Notes under the pieces: model-generated
What the model was told of the DNA's origin: nothing
The model's database searches: none
The model's input: only the letters and a program-made list of their open reading frames with translations
Assembly (NCBI RefSeq): GCF_041296385.1
Contig: NC_091033.1
Coordinates: 13,162,001 to 13,226,000 of the forward strand
Source of the DNA: Aphelocoma coerulescens
Lineage: Eukaryota; Chordata; Aves; Passeriformes; Corvidae
Direction of reading: 5' to 3'
Length of the DNA stretch: 64,000 nucleotides
Shown here: positions 14,301-26,800 of the stretch, one piece after another
How the letters are laid out: every line of letters starts with the position of its first letter
How positions within the stretch are numbered: position 1 is the stretch's first letter
Position numbers and translations under genes: made by a program

Positions 14301-17300
14301 GGGAAGCCTTCAGTTTATAAATAATCCTCACTGCTGTTTGGGTAATTTTCATAGTTTCCATTCATTTCAGGTTTCACCAAAACCTGCCTTTTGTGGTTTG
14401 ATAGCTGGGACACGACTGGCTGCTTGCTCTTCGTTAACTGCCCAGGAGTTAACGGTTGTTCATTCATTCCTGCCCTGCCGAGCCCAGCGCACTCACCAAG
14501 CACCCTGTGCCCCGTAACAATCATCTTTTGGAAACCACAATGCCAACCCCTGGGCACAAACACTTTGCAGAGACAGGAACTATAGGAGGAAGAGCCAGGC
14601 AACATCTCACACCAGGGGCAAAGCAGCCGAGCCACTGAGCTTCCTTTGGGAAAGGTCAGGATGGAGTCTGCACGACCCAGAGCAAACAGACAACAGCAAT
14701 TCAGTGACAGACCCTGATAAACTCCTCATCTACCCTCGTATCCCACAGAGGGCCAAGGAAACTGTGGGTTCAAGGGAGTGCAAGAGTGAAGTCTGGCAGG
14801 CTCTTAATTTTGTTGGTCTACTGAGGAGACAAAGAAGGAACTGGCAGCCAAGCTCTGTTGCTCGACTGAGCACCTGAGGCTTTGCTCAGAAGCCACAGAG
14901 CAGCAGCACCAGTCGTGGTGCTCAGGTAAACATATTCTGCCAAACCCACACTTCCAGTGATTCTGCTGCAGCAATGACTGAATTCAATGAAATTCGTGTT
15001 TACTGATGCTTGCAAATAATGATATATAATCCCCTGCCTCCAGCCCTCCATTCTCCTGGTTCCTGTCTCTGGGCAACTGATAAATAATTTATAGTGTTCT
15101 CCGCTGTATGTGCTAACTGCAGCTCTGCTGGTTTAATGATGAAACCAATGCCTAAGAACTGCAACAGGAACTGTCTAGGATCACAAGGAACATGTAATCA
15201 GTCGATCCCACACTCCTCTGGATGTGAAAGCAAAAGCAAACTGTTGGAAAAAAAAATGTTTTCCAGAGCTGCAGCTGTGGGGTAGGAAGGGCACCCAGAG
15301 AACAGCAGATAATCTGCAAGGTGCTCCTGCCAACATGAGGAGTTTAATGGGCTTCACCACTTCACCCTTCTCTGTTCCCATGCATGGCAGGACTTGCCAG
15401 AGGCTGCTTTTATTGGCAACTTCTCTCCTGCACTCCCATGCAAAAATCTCTGGGTTCGCATCTCAAAGGTGCTGCTGCTGCTTTGCAGGCTGTAAAAGCT
15501 CTTGCAGCTCCCATGCAAGGAGAGCTATTAAAAAGCAGCATCTTGCCTATGCAGACTAATGTGGCTCTTGCCCCAAAAAAGGGGAGACTCTTCATTTCAT
15601 GGCAGATGTTCTTCAAGGGTTTCCAGCAGAGCTGTAACCGCTTGCGAAAAGCAGCGTGTTTGAACCGTACACAGCACACGTACACTGGGTGTGCACTATT
15701 GTGGCAACACAGCCTCTTACATCCATAAACTCATCGGAATGAGATTATCCAGGCAGTTGGCAACTGCAGCCACAAGGGCAGAGGAATGAAAGTTTTATTG
15801 TTAGCAGATTTTTTTTCTCAAAAAAAAAAAAAAGAAAAAGAAAAAAGAAACAAAACACCCCCAAAAAATGAGCGGAGAGCAGGGAAGGGATGAAGTATTG
15901 CTGTTGACAAAGGCCAAAATCCCATCTATTTATATTAGAGTCACACAAAAACCACAGCAGGGCAGTGCTCAAAAGCTTTAAAAAATGCACCTACTTTCTT
16001 AATGCTCTTAGAAAATAATAATAAAAAACCTTATCAATATTCACTTTCTGAAATGGTGTAAAAAAAGAGCTGCATCAATCATTAAACAGTTAAATGAAGG
16101 CAGTATGACAGTCACTATTGTTCTCGTGAAGCACACTTGTCTTTTGCCGAGCAGCTGCCAGATCCTATTAGATGTATAAAAAGAGGACTTTTCTAACCGA
16201 GTAGGGATGGTATAAGCTATTGAAAACAGCAGACAAAAGCCCACTTTTGCAGACTATTCAAGCCTTGTATAACATCTGTCCAAAATCAATTTTTGACCTA
16301 ATGTTACTTTCATTAAGTAACAGACTTTGTTTCCAATGCAATTTGTTTTCTAGGATAAAACTGTATCTTAAGCATTATTACGTGGGAAACAGCACAGAGG
16401 AAGCAGAGGATCTTATTTGAGAAACATGAGAACAGAATTTGCTTAATTGTTTTGACACCTTAAGTACTATAATAGAGAAACTATTTTCCATTTATTTGAA
16501 TTCCTGTGAATTCTTGAAGTTGGCAAAGCATCGAGCAATGCACTGGGTTTATTATGACTAAGATTTACTGAGGATAAAGAAGGATCTTTGGGAATTACAT
16601 TAAAGCTGACAAATGCACAAAACTTCTGAAATCTCCACCAGAAATAAAGTACTCTGAACATTAACAGCAGCTGTTGAAACTGTCCACTCTTGACGGTGAA
16701 GGCTTTTCTCACACATTTTAAATAATGAGGAAGTTGATTTGTGAATTTGATTTCAAACAGACCGTTAGGAAACATTTCCACTTACCCAAAGGGTCTCTGA
16801 ATGAAGGCTGGATGTAGCTGCTGCACACCTATGGTAAAACCTAAAAAAAAAGGTTCAGAAAAAAAAGAAATATTAATGAATGGCATCCATTGTACCATTC
16901 AACTTGTAACACACAGGCAGAATTACACCACACGTCTTTGCATTTGATCTGCTATGCATGTGAGCAAATTCAGAGCCCCGTTTAGAAACAAGTTAAATTT
17001 AACATGCATATGTGATATGCACGAGGAGCAGATGGGAATTCATGATGAAAGCCCAGTGTGAACGTGCTGTTATCGAACAGACAATGGGGTATAAAGCCTT
17101 ATTTTACACACTGGGTACTGTGGTCATTAAACCAAAGGGAGAAATGATGAAGTGGATCTTACTGTTAATTCTCATGTAACAAAGAGGGTAACGGGCAAAC
17201 GGATCAGCCATGGAAGGAAACAGCTTTAACTCAGTCATATGGGCTTTGGTGAGTAACATTAGTGCAGCAGGGCTGAGTAAGAAGATACAGCAGAGAGGTA

Positions 17301-18468
17301 ACTGGACTACGTAGTGTCCTCAGCCAACAATCAGAACTATGGGGGACAGATAAAAGCGCATCGTCAGATCAGATGATTCCAGCCCGAGGAACTTGCTTCC
17401 TCATCTTACAAGTTATTCTAATAGAGAGAGATGGGATCTCCTGGATGCCTCACCAGTTTGAATACTCCTTGGTTTCGCTCCCAAATACGCCAGGTTCACA
17501 TTTGCTTTCCTGCCGTCAATGATGGGGTTTGGGTCTTTGCAAGCTCTTTCAGCAGCGGCTCTGTCTGCCATGGTCACCTGGAATCGAGTACAGCCTTGTT
17601 TGTAGCAACAGTGCTTTGTAAACAGTCCAGCAACAGGCACTAAGTGGAGTTTATTTATTGTTCTATTTTGAATCGGGAGCTGAACTCTCGCTTGCACGGC
17701 GAGATGGGAAGGGCTGCTGGGACTCCACGGCAAAGCGGGGGCTCCCCCCGCGCCCGGTTTCCCCGCTGGGCCGGTGCCAGCTGTTTTCCCCTGCCCTTCC
17801 ACCTCCTCCCCGTGCCTTTTTTAAGAAGCTGGTGGAGCCCTTCCCAAAACTCCCGGCGCAGAGGAGAGTTCAGGGCAGCTGCGGGCGGGATGCGGGGACC
17901 GCGCTGAGCCCCGCACGGATATCGCACGGCGGGGAGGGAGGAGGAGGTGCTGAAACGAACGGCACGGCCTCGGCCAACACAGGGGGCTGCTCCCGGGCCC
18001 CCAGCCCAGCCTTTGTCCTGACCGAACCCCTGGTTCTCGCAGCGGGCACCACCTCCCCGGGCCCTGCACCCAGCGCTCCGCGGCAGCGACGGGACGGGCG
18101 GCGGCTCCGCAGTGCCCGGTACCGGGGGGGGGGTCCGCGCGGCCACAGCGGGGCTTTGTCCGGCCACACCCGGGAGCTCACCCGGCCACCCCGCGGGACT
18201 CGCCAGCCCGGGGCTCCGCTGCCGGCCCCTGCCCCGGCGCACGGGGGGCAGCGGGGGTAGCGCCGGCGCCCGTCTCGGCGCGGAGCGGAGCGGCACTTAC
18301 AAAGCCGTATCCTCGGGATTTGCCGGTCTGCCGGTCCGTGATCACCACCGCCTCCTCGATGTCCCCGAAGACCTCGAAGTACTTCCTGAGGGAGGAGTCG
18401 GTGGTGTGGTAGGGCAGCCCCCCGACGAAGATCTTGGTGAAGGTGGTGTCCTTCTGCACGGTGTGCAT
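5051..18468 (-). CDS. RBM38: RBM38 (RNPC1/SEB4-type), RRM RNA-binding protein, complete, 4 coding exons
   Basis: Seen: join on the minus strand of 18468-18301 (56 codons, phase 0), 17577-17454, 16840-16786 and 5351-5051, all with GT-AG borders and consistent phases, giving 215 aa and TGA at 5053-5051. One RRM: RNP2 KIFVGGL (about residues 12-18) and RNP1 RGYGFVTM, which spans the exon 1/2 junction. The tail is rich in Tyr, Ala, Pro and Gln and ends LQPDRMQ. Family knowledge: RBM38 binds AU/U-rich elements, alters stability, translation and splicing of mRNAs including p21 and p53, and is a p53 target in mammals; a Ser in the YPYAASPA context is a known phosphosite and that peptide is present here. 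The start is homologous to an internal Met about 23 residues into the long human form; no in-frame upstream Met was seen. RBM24 is the main alternative, but the KPRSIQTG and LTPHYVYP segments and the RAE1 neighbour fit RBM38. Confidence 0.97.
5352..16785 (-). other. RBM38: RBM38 intron 3 (11.4 kb)
   Basis: No additional coding exon, RNA gene or intact transposon was recognised. Contents are unique-looking sequence, CA- and CCA-rich stretches and an A-rich purine tract at about 15819-15850. The open frames here lack family resemblance. Regulatory elements are possible but not identifiable by eye. Confidence 0.8.
16786..16840 (-). CDS. RBM38: RBM38 coding exon 3 (55 nt)
   Basis: This short exon has a TTTTTTTTAG acceptor and a GTAAGTGG donor. 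It translates as (G)[17 protein letters not shown], matching the linker after the RRM in RBM38/RBM24 proteins. Entry phase 1 and exit phase 2 fit both neighbouring exons. Confidence 0.96.
16841..17453 (-). other. RBM38: RBM38 intron 2 (613 bp)
   Basis: AT-richer intron with a T-rich acceptor. The part at about 16860-17110 has the even, AT-rich texture of conserved non-coding sequence, but conservation cannot be tested here. Confidence 0.85.
17454..17577 (-). CDS. RBM38: RBM38 coding exon 2
   Basis: It is 124 nt, with acceptor CAG and donor GTGAGG. It codes the rest of the RRM, from [15 protein letters not shown] to KPRSIQT plus the first base of a Gly codon. The segment is nearly invariant across RBM24 and RBM38 proteins. 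Confidence 0.97.
17578..18300 (-). other. RBM38: RBM38 intron 1 (723 bp)
   Basis: GC-rich, mostly part of the CpG island. No gene or RNA seen inside. Confidence 0.9.
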
Positions 18469-19150
18469 GGTGCCGGGAGCGGCCGGCCCCGGCCGGCATC
18501 CACCCCGAGCAGAGCCGCGCCCCGCCGAGCCCCCCGCGGCGGCCGAAGGCAGCGGAGCGGCGGCGGGTCCCGGGGCCCTACAGCCGCCTCATGGCCGCGC
18601 CTAGAGCCAGAGCGCGGCCCCGCGCCCGCCCGCCGGTGCCGGTGAGAAGCGGCCGCCCCGCCGCCGCCGCCGCCTTTGTAGGGCCGCGCGGCCCCGCCCC
18701 GCCGCGCAGGGACGCTCGGGGCGCGTAGTCCGGCCCCGCCCGGGGGTCCCCGCGGCCCCGCCGCCCCCGGGCCCCGCCCCGCACGGAGCCCCCGCCCCGC
18801 GCGGAGCCCCCGCCGCGCCCCGCGGGCTCCCGGGCACACGGAGGGGGCTGCCTGCGGGCACCCCTCGGGCCGTGCCCCGCACGCACTACAAGTCCCGGCG
18901 GCTCCCGGGGAGCAGGGCCGGGGGGGGCGAGGGGAGCGCGGCCGCGGGAGCCCGCCGGAGATCCCGCCTGGGCAGCGGCACCCCAGCCCGCTGCTATTGC
19001 ACAACCATCGCAACGGCGAGGGCTTGGTTCCTGGCAGGTTCGGGCACGGGGACAAAGCCATCCCGCGGCCGGCAGCCTTTGTGGCACGCAGGGTGGCAAA
19101 GGCGCGGTTGAAGCCCGGGCAGGAGGAAGGGGCGGTGTTGAACCGAATCG
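17690..19150. promoter_or_regulatory. RBM38: CpG island: RBM38 promoter, exon 1 and part of intron 1
   Basis: Very GC- and CpG-rich sequence surrounds the RBM38 start codon, with GC boxes, NotI-type GCGGCCGC strings and a CCG trinucleotide run near 18657-18674. Upstream of the ATG at about 18760-18830 there is a roughly 20-bp imperfect repeat built around CCCCGCNCGGAGCCCCCGCC. No clear TATA box was seen; a TACAAAGG string near 18675 is weak. The transcription start cannot be fixed by eye. Confidence 0.85.
18301..18468 (-). CDS. RBM38: RBM38 coding exon 1
   Basis: It codes residues 1-56, from MHTVQKD to the SRGYGF of RNP1. The ATG sits in an ACC-ATG context (A at -3). The donor at 18300-18291 is GTAAGTGCCG, phase 0. 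The exon lies in the promoter CpG island. An ATG in another frame, 31 nt upstream (at 18499), opens a long overlapping frame. Confidence 0.96.
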
Positions 19151-22100
19151 CTGAGGAGGAACAGCCGGGGAGGGGGTCAAGGAGTGAACAAAGGTTCAGA
19201 GCTATCTTTCTCAAGCAGGTTCTTAAACCTCCTGCTTCTCGACTGGGCACCTGGACATGTACCTGTGCAGTCTGTCTCTGGGGACAGGAATGCACCATTC
19301 CCATTTCCACTGGTAGTCAGCACTGGGGTTCTCCACCGTCCTCCTTTTGCGTTTTGTTCCATCAAAGGACGGGCAGCTCCTGCTGTGAAGTACAAGGCTG
19401 TGAAGTGCCACTGCCTTTGACCTGACCTGCAGGTTTCAGCCCTGGCCTGTTCAAACCTGGGACAATCGTTACTGCATCACAGCCCCATATTTACTGCATG
19501 TACCCCTTGGTCCATAACTGCAGGAAAACAAAAGCTGGAAAGCTTCTTGGTACTTCAGAACCCACCACTGGGGAGCTCTGATGGTGGGATGCTTGCAATG
19601 CTCTAATTCCTCCTCTCCACTATCAGTTGGAGTTTGAGATGTAGGAGAGGATCCCAAAAATCATTATTTGTTCATAGTTTCCATCACCCAGAATCTCAAG
19701 AACAGCCCCTGTACCTTAGGTTTATCATTTCTCAGAGAAAGAGATTTTTTGCAACATGATAAATGCAGAGATAGATTTTAGAAAAAAAAAGCCAGTGAAG
19801 TTCTAAATCACCATCCACTTTGGCTTCTATACAGCAGGTTCAGATTCTGCAGACATTTTTTCTCTTACGGACCCCACAGAGAAAAGCCAGTTATTTCAAG
19901 AGAAAGGAATGCATTAATGTCTGCACTCCATAGTTATTCATTAATATTTTTCTTGCACCGCTTCCATAGTTCTAAACACCCTATGCTTCATAAAAGAAAG
20001 AGGGGGGAAAAAAAGCCAAGGAAAGCCATTACGTTTTTCAGTCCTGAAGCACCGGACTTCAAGACTAAGGCACATTTCCTTTGATTACTGTGGAAGAAAG
20101 AATGGAGCTGGGCCAGCAGCACCCAACATCACTGCAAAATTGACAGCCTCTGCAAATGGATGGTCCAGGGAGCCTTTGTGTTTTGTGCAGCCACCAGCTG
20201 TCCCTTCTCCGTCCCAACAGAAAGCCTGGAATACACCTTTGGGGTCAGACTCCAGCCAGGGGCTGGGGCCTCTCCACCCCCGAGTCACCCCTTCTGTCTG
20301 CATGACTTCTACCACAAACTGCACATCAGCTGCTTCCTGGGCCGCCCGAGCTAATGACAGCCCAGTTGGCATTCAGTCACTGTCCTTTTACAGAGCTTCA
20401 TTCTGCTCCAAATGATGGCAAAGATTCAAATCATCCAACCAGACTCTGGCTCCTCTGCAGGGCAGGCAGGGCTGGCAAAGTTCTCCAAAGAGACCAGCAG
20501 CATCTCTGTTCTCGATGCTTATGCTGGTTGGGGGGGAAAATCAGCGCAGGATTTTTTCTTCTTCTTCAAACACGAGCCCCACATCTCTCAAAGGAGAAAT
20601 CCCAGCTCCTTTTCTTCCCTCGAGGCAGGAACAGGAGTTCTCCTACAGGCAGAACAGAACAAGAAAGGCGTTGAGGCTAAACCTGTGCTTGGTGAACACC
20701 ACAAACCCCCCAGTACCGCTGGTGTGGCGGGGGAGGCGGCCTCGGTTCTGCCACATCCTGGAAAGCAGGACGGGAAATGAAATCTCCTGTCTCATGGTGC
20801 AGCTATTGCACACACAGGCTGTAATGAGCTGTTACCACAAAAACAGCAGGAAAGGGAAGAGAAAGTGAGTAAGGATAACTTTATGGAAGTTAATTAATTT
20901 GCTTTTATTTTTTCCTCCTCGTTCTTGTGAAAAGCACTCATCCTCCTCAAAACACCTTCAGGTAAAATCCAGCCATCAAATCAAAGCTGCAGGAGCTTGG
21001 CAGAGCCAGTTTGCTGACACCTCCCTGTGCTTTTACTGCAACTATAGGAGTACCTGAGAAGAATGTATTTCAACTTTCTCTGGTCAAAGACAGCTCCTGC
21101 AAAGACAGGCATATCTCAAAGTATGAAGCTGCCTTGGGGAAGGCAGGACATTGCTTAGCACAAATCTGAGAGAAAACTCTAAGCAAGAAGGGGAACACAG
21201 ATCTGTGCTACTGTAGGGGTGCATTTATTCCTTTGTAGTTATTAAGGAATAAAACTACACTGGTCCATCAGTGAGGAAGCTGGGAGAAAAGTCATCTTTT
21301 GCAGCGGGTGTACAACTATCCATATCCTTAATGTATAGGATTTGTATTGCAAATCCAGAGCATCCTATTCTCATTCAGATTGGGAAGATTAATTTTATGA
21401 TAATTCAACACAGTTAAGAGGACTCACTGGGGTTTTTACTTACATGTTAATATATCCCTTGAGGCTCATGCAAAACTGATACACAAAGGCTCCTTCTGGT
21501 GGACTTCAGCCACATTATCCAAGAGGTGGAATGGAGCAGCTGCAATCACCAAACCAAGTGTCCTGGATTCCACTGAAAATCCTAGAGAAGGTGGCACTGC
21601 AAGACTGTCCAGGTACAGAGCCACGTAGAAATGGTCCCCTGGATAAAAAACAAATTATGGCAGGAAGTTCTACCTTTGGGAGCACAAGAACAGGACAGAG
21701 TTGAGACATCTCAGGTCTGACCTACAAGCCATTGAAGAAACTGCCTCATTTCTTAGCAAACTGATGGGCTTTATTTTTTAAATGGAGCAGGGCTACTGTG
21801 GAGCTCTGACCTCTTTGAGTTCCTGCTGCTGCTTAGCCAAGACTTCATTGCTGTAGGGCAGTGCCCTTGGGTTTTGCCATGGATACCCGCTTATTGCAAC
21901 AACAGCAGATGAAACATACCCCTTAGAAGCTCCACAGTTAAATAAGTTAACTGGAGAGCAAGGGACTTACTGTGGGAACTGTTTGCTTTGTTAGTTTTAC
22001 TAATGCTCAGTCTGGATGCTGGCCACCAGCGAGGCTGTGAACAGGGAGATCTTGAGGGGAGCTGCATTTAGTGGCATTTGGTTTAGGTTCTAGCAGGAAA

Positions 22101-23773
22101 TTCTGCATCTGGGCCCTCTGTCTCAGATTTTCTGGTTTGGTGCCCTGAGCACACCATAACCATTGCTTAACCCAGAGCTGCTGCTGCAACAAGAATTAAA
22201 AAATTAAAATCATCCTTCTTTGGGCCACTTGTAACAAAATAGTTGAGCAGAGGATGTTCCCAGTCAGGGCTGCTTTTTGGCTTTGGTTTCTGTAGGAATC
22301 GTCCAATAGGACTATTTCCTCTTCTGAATATTCCAGAACTGGGGATGCTGAGTGAGCCCTGTTTCCTTTTGCTGCTACACTGGTTACACACAAGCAGACC
22401 ATCAGCTCTACTGGGCACAGAGTGATCTGGTTTAATGTGCAAGTAACCTGCATTAAAACAACATGGATATGGACATTGGTAAATCTGGGACTGAGAACTA
22501 CAAATGGGACACCTGACTCAATTCTGCTGGACCACAAGCATGTGTTAGAGAGTGTGGCTAAAGGAAATGTCATCAAAAATCTAATTCTACTTCCCCAAAC
22601 TTTCCTGCCCTCCCACTCGATGTCCCTTCACAAAATGAAAATTGCATATCTGTGCCATGGCAAAGGACAAACAGAATCATGGTAACTGCAAACAAGATTC
22701 CTGAAAAAGAAGAGGCTTGGGGAGAAATTGCAGTGGTCATAACTGCTTGGAGGATCTTGCCACAGGAAGTGCACTGCAAGCCTTGGATATAAGTCTAGAT
22801 GAAAATAAAGGCATAATATGGCCAAGGAAACTAAGAGGCTGTGCCATCACATTGCTCATACCTCTGCAACTGCCAGCAGGGAGAATGTCTGTATTCAGGA
22901 ATGTTGTGCTTTGCTCTTTGTGCCACCATCACCGTTTCCCAGGAGTTTCTCAGAGCACAGCTTGGCACTTTTCCTTCCACATGCCCTTGTGCCAGTCATG
23001 TGTGTCAGGGGAAGGATGAACCACCTGTTTGGGACCAGGAAGGACTAGGCCAGCAAGGAAAGGTGCTTCATTGGACTGCTGGTGAAGATGTGCTGGAGCC
23101 ACCCTGCGTGGTCAAACCTACATTTCTTGGTGCTGGTAACTCCGCCCTTGGGGAATTTCTCCACCACCATCTCAGATTCTCTGTTTATCCAGGTACAGCT
23201 CCTGGGAGCTGTGTGTGTGTACAGACTCTCTGCAGCGTTGGCAAAGCACTCTGGGGAGCTGGAATGACACTGGGCTGGGGACTCAGCCGATCAGCCCGGG
23301 CCTGCCAGCTGGGGATTGTCACAGTCTGACAGCAGGGAGCTGGGCTGGCTTTCTGAGCAATCAAAATACTGCCCTTGATTAGGATGGTGGCTTGTTTTCT
23401 GGCATTGTTGGCATCTCTGCCAAATAGCTTTGTCATCATCAGTATTGTAATGTCTTGGCCTAGAGCAATGCTAACCCTTGCCTTTCCTGTGACCTTGGGG
23501 ATGATCTCTCTTTGACCTCTTAGTGAATGACTAATGAAAAGTGCAGATGTTCATATTGCAACTAAATTATGCAGTGAATCCAGGAAACCCTTCACTAGCT
23601 GATCTTAGTTTCTTCTTTACTTCATAAAAGGCAGGAAAGGGATGATAAAGGGTTAGAAAAAGAAAAGGAACAAGACAAAGCAAACAACTCATGTTGGTTT
23701 CTGGGACAGAAGTTTCTCTCCAGATTTTCTACCAGAACTCCTCCATTGGCAGTAAGCACTGGGGAACAGGAGC

Positions 23774-23842
23774 TGTAAATAAAGATAAATATGTAAATAA
23801 AGATAAATAAAAAATAAAAAAGCTGTAAATAAAGATAAAGAG
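23774..23842. repeat. Tandem AT-rich repeat (GTAAATAAAGATAAA-type unit)
   Basis: Three imperfect copies of a unit close to GTAAATAAAGATAAA, separated by ATAAAAAATAAAA filler. It probably arose by slippage. Confidence 0.8.
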
Positions 23843-26800
23843 AGATGCAGCAAGCATTCTTCTGCTATGGCAGCATTAGGTGATGTCAGCAGAACATTAA
23901 ATATGTAGGCCAAAATACTGCCCATTTCTTCAGGTTTGCCTTTGGAGATTTCATGGAGGAAGAGTCTCTTCAGGAATTGGCTCAGGTGTCCCCACATCTG
24001 AAAGGCAGGACACAGGGAGAAGGGAGAGGAAGATAAGGAGATAAAACCACTTGTCATCACCTGCTAAACACAACCTCCAATAAAGATACTACTCCTTTCC
24101 TGAATTCCTGCACAGAAAATCTGTCTCTCTTTAATGGAAATATTGTCCCATCTCTCTCAAGATAGGATTTAATTATCAGAAGGGCTTTCTTCTCTCAAAA
24201 AGTTTTTTAGAAAAAAACATTCCATTTGAGTCAAACATGCAAACTACATCTCAAAATAGTTAAACAAATATTTTGGCTGTTTCAATTTTATGTTGTACTT
24301 TGGGAAAATATTAATTGTAACCTCATACTTTTGAAGTCTGAAAACCATAAAACTACATTTTAAAATGAGCAAGAAATCATTTAATATTCTCTAAAGGAAG
24401 AAAGCAGAAAATGTAAGGTCTTTTGAAACAGCATTAATAATTTCAATTTTTTTCCAAATTTTTTGTGGCGTTGTTAGGTTAAAACTAAGTGGTATTTTCT
24501 GATTTAAAAAAAGAAAATGCCAGAAGGCTTCTAACAATCTCTGCCAAAGCTGCCAGGGCCACATCTCATGACCTTTTCATGGGAATGCACGTGACACTGG
24601 TAGCACAAACCGAGCAGGAACTGTCCACCCACTCCAACCAGGGAATAGTCAGGACACCGACTATTAAGAAGAACGTTAAACAAGATGTCCCAGCTCTGGG
24701 ATGTAGAGCACAGCTGTATGGACACAACAGACATTCTTAACAGCAAAAGGCAACTGACTCCAGAGCTGGAACACATCCATAGCATTGGGGCAGACCCCGT
24801 TTCTATCCCACTGCCCATGGGCACACCCATGGATCACCTCCTTAACCTGGTGGTCCTTTTCTCCAGGTTGCTGTATTTTAGTCCTCACTAATACAGACTC
24901 TTTGTCACATCACATCCAATGAGATAAATAATCCATCTACTCTGATATCAATTTTCCAGTTGTGATACTTTTAGAAGCTATTTAATGCCCACAATGAACC
25001 TGGCCAAGTGCAGAAGATCATACACAAAAAGAAAAAATATTGGCATGGTAATAAACCTTTGTTAAAGGTTTTGTTTGAAACTCTTAGAGCCTGCTAGTTA
25101 CCATGTCTACTCTATTTAAACACCAGGCAGCAAAGATTTGTTGCAGTGGCTCTGAACAGGATATAAACACAATTGGAAGGTCAAGATAACAAACCAACAT
25201 ATCAGCATTGGATACAGAAGCTTTATCCATGGAGCCTGGAAAGGTGTTTAGAAAGAGAAACACAGTTACCTGCTCTGAAATGTGGGCAGGATGATTCCAG
25301 CTTCTGCATGATCTCAAAAAGTCCAAAATGGGCCTTTTACAAAAAAAATCAGTTACTATGGTGCCACAGCAGGGCAGCACCATCACTGACTGGAAGGGTC
25401 AAAGCTCACTTGGGCAATGCCATCTGGTTCCTGACAGTCCTCATCCAATCAGCTGGAGCAGTCCCTGCTGATGAGGAAAAGCCATCAAGAGTTCAACAGG
25501 CAGTCCCAGCAACAATGTCCCCAACAGTGCAACAGGACAATGACATCAGCTGAACACAACAAGTGAAACAAAGGCAGGTCACTTCCTGCTAAATCACACG
25601 GCCCAGTTAGTGCCCATCGTGCCTTTAGCTAGTGGGTAAGCACACAGAGGAAGGTGCAAGACAACAAAGAGGGCATGTTTTTCATGCATTCTCAGGAGGA
25701 CACAAAGACTGGAAGATCAGCTGAGCTGTATTTTGAAGTCAAGCTCGTGCATGAAGTGTAGGGATCAGTACTAAATCAGGAAACCCATTCTGCTTCTTGG
25801 AGTATGGTTTTCCTTTTGCCAGCCTGGGGGTGCCAGGGCCAGTCCTACCTCAAAGGACATTTTCATCAGCCTACAAGGACAAAAATCCACTCTTCTGTTT
25901 CCTTACCAGAATTTTGGCTGTGACAGCACCATCCATAAGGAGGCCTGCTAAGAGTGAGGTGGTAGCACGTAGGTCACTAGTGGGGAATGTTACCCTGGGC
26001 CAAGCCACATTCAGAATTGTTTGGAGAGTTTAATCATCCTCTCTCTCATCTCCCTAATGCTGTTTGCAGGACCACTAAAGAAAGGTGCTCAGATGATGAA
26101 CTGGATGACCTCAACCATTGTGACAGACACAGGTCAGCATTGCAGAATGACTCCCACTGCATCATGCAGCCAGTGGCTGAACAAAAGCTAGAAGGGTTCA
26201 ATGAAAAAGGTTTTGCTAAGCTGTTCTCTTTAAATAGACATTTGCCATCTTTCTGTGGTTTTTTGAAAAGCTGTTTCAGCCCAGTGAAAGTGTTTCTGAA
26301 ATGCTACACACTCATGTTTGAAGTCTGACAATGTTCCACAAATGTGGATGTTCTTCTTTACAATTATATAGATACTGTTCCATAAATTAAACATTAATGC
26401 CTAAACAACCAACTGCTGTCTGCAACCCTGCTGCTACAGACCAAGAATGAGCATTACTTACGAAAAGCAGACCTCCAAGGAAAAGAGTCAGGTATCTGGA
26501 GAAAGCAATTACCTGTCAGTAAGTGATACCTGACTCCATATAAATCCCACTGTTATAGCAGGAGCATGGCAGACAGCTGTCCTTCCAAAGAAAAAAAGGT
26601 TGTAAAGATTATATTTGAACTCCAGTTTAGTCATTTGAGAATAGTTTGAGCTGCTGCATTATCTCTGCCCTTTACCGAGTGCAATAATCATGGCATATTC
26701 TAAACAAAATTAGTCTCCCTTTGCTGTACATCAGTAGTGAGCTGCATTTTATAGGCAAGGAAAGGAAGGTGATTGAACCAGCTGGCAGTGGGTCAGAGAA

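Noticed and set aside
5051..18468. Identification as RBM24
   Set aside because: The RRM fits both paralogues, but the linker SIQTG, the C-terminal exon without poly-Ala runs and the adjacent RAE1 point to RBM38.
17655..19310. Long Arg/Pro/Gly/Ala-rich frames on both strands near 18 kb
   Set aside because: CpG-island sequence has few stop codons; these overlap the RBM38 exon 1 frame and promoter and show no domain.
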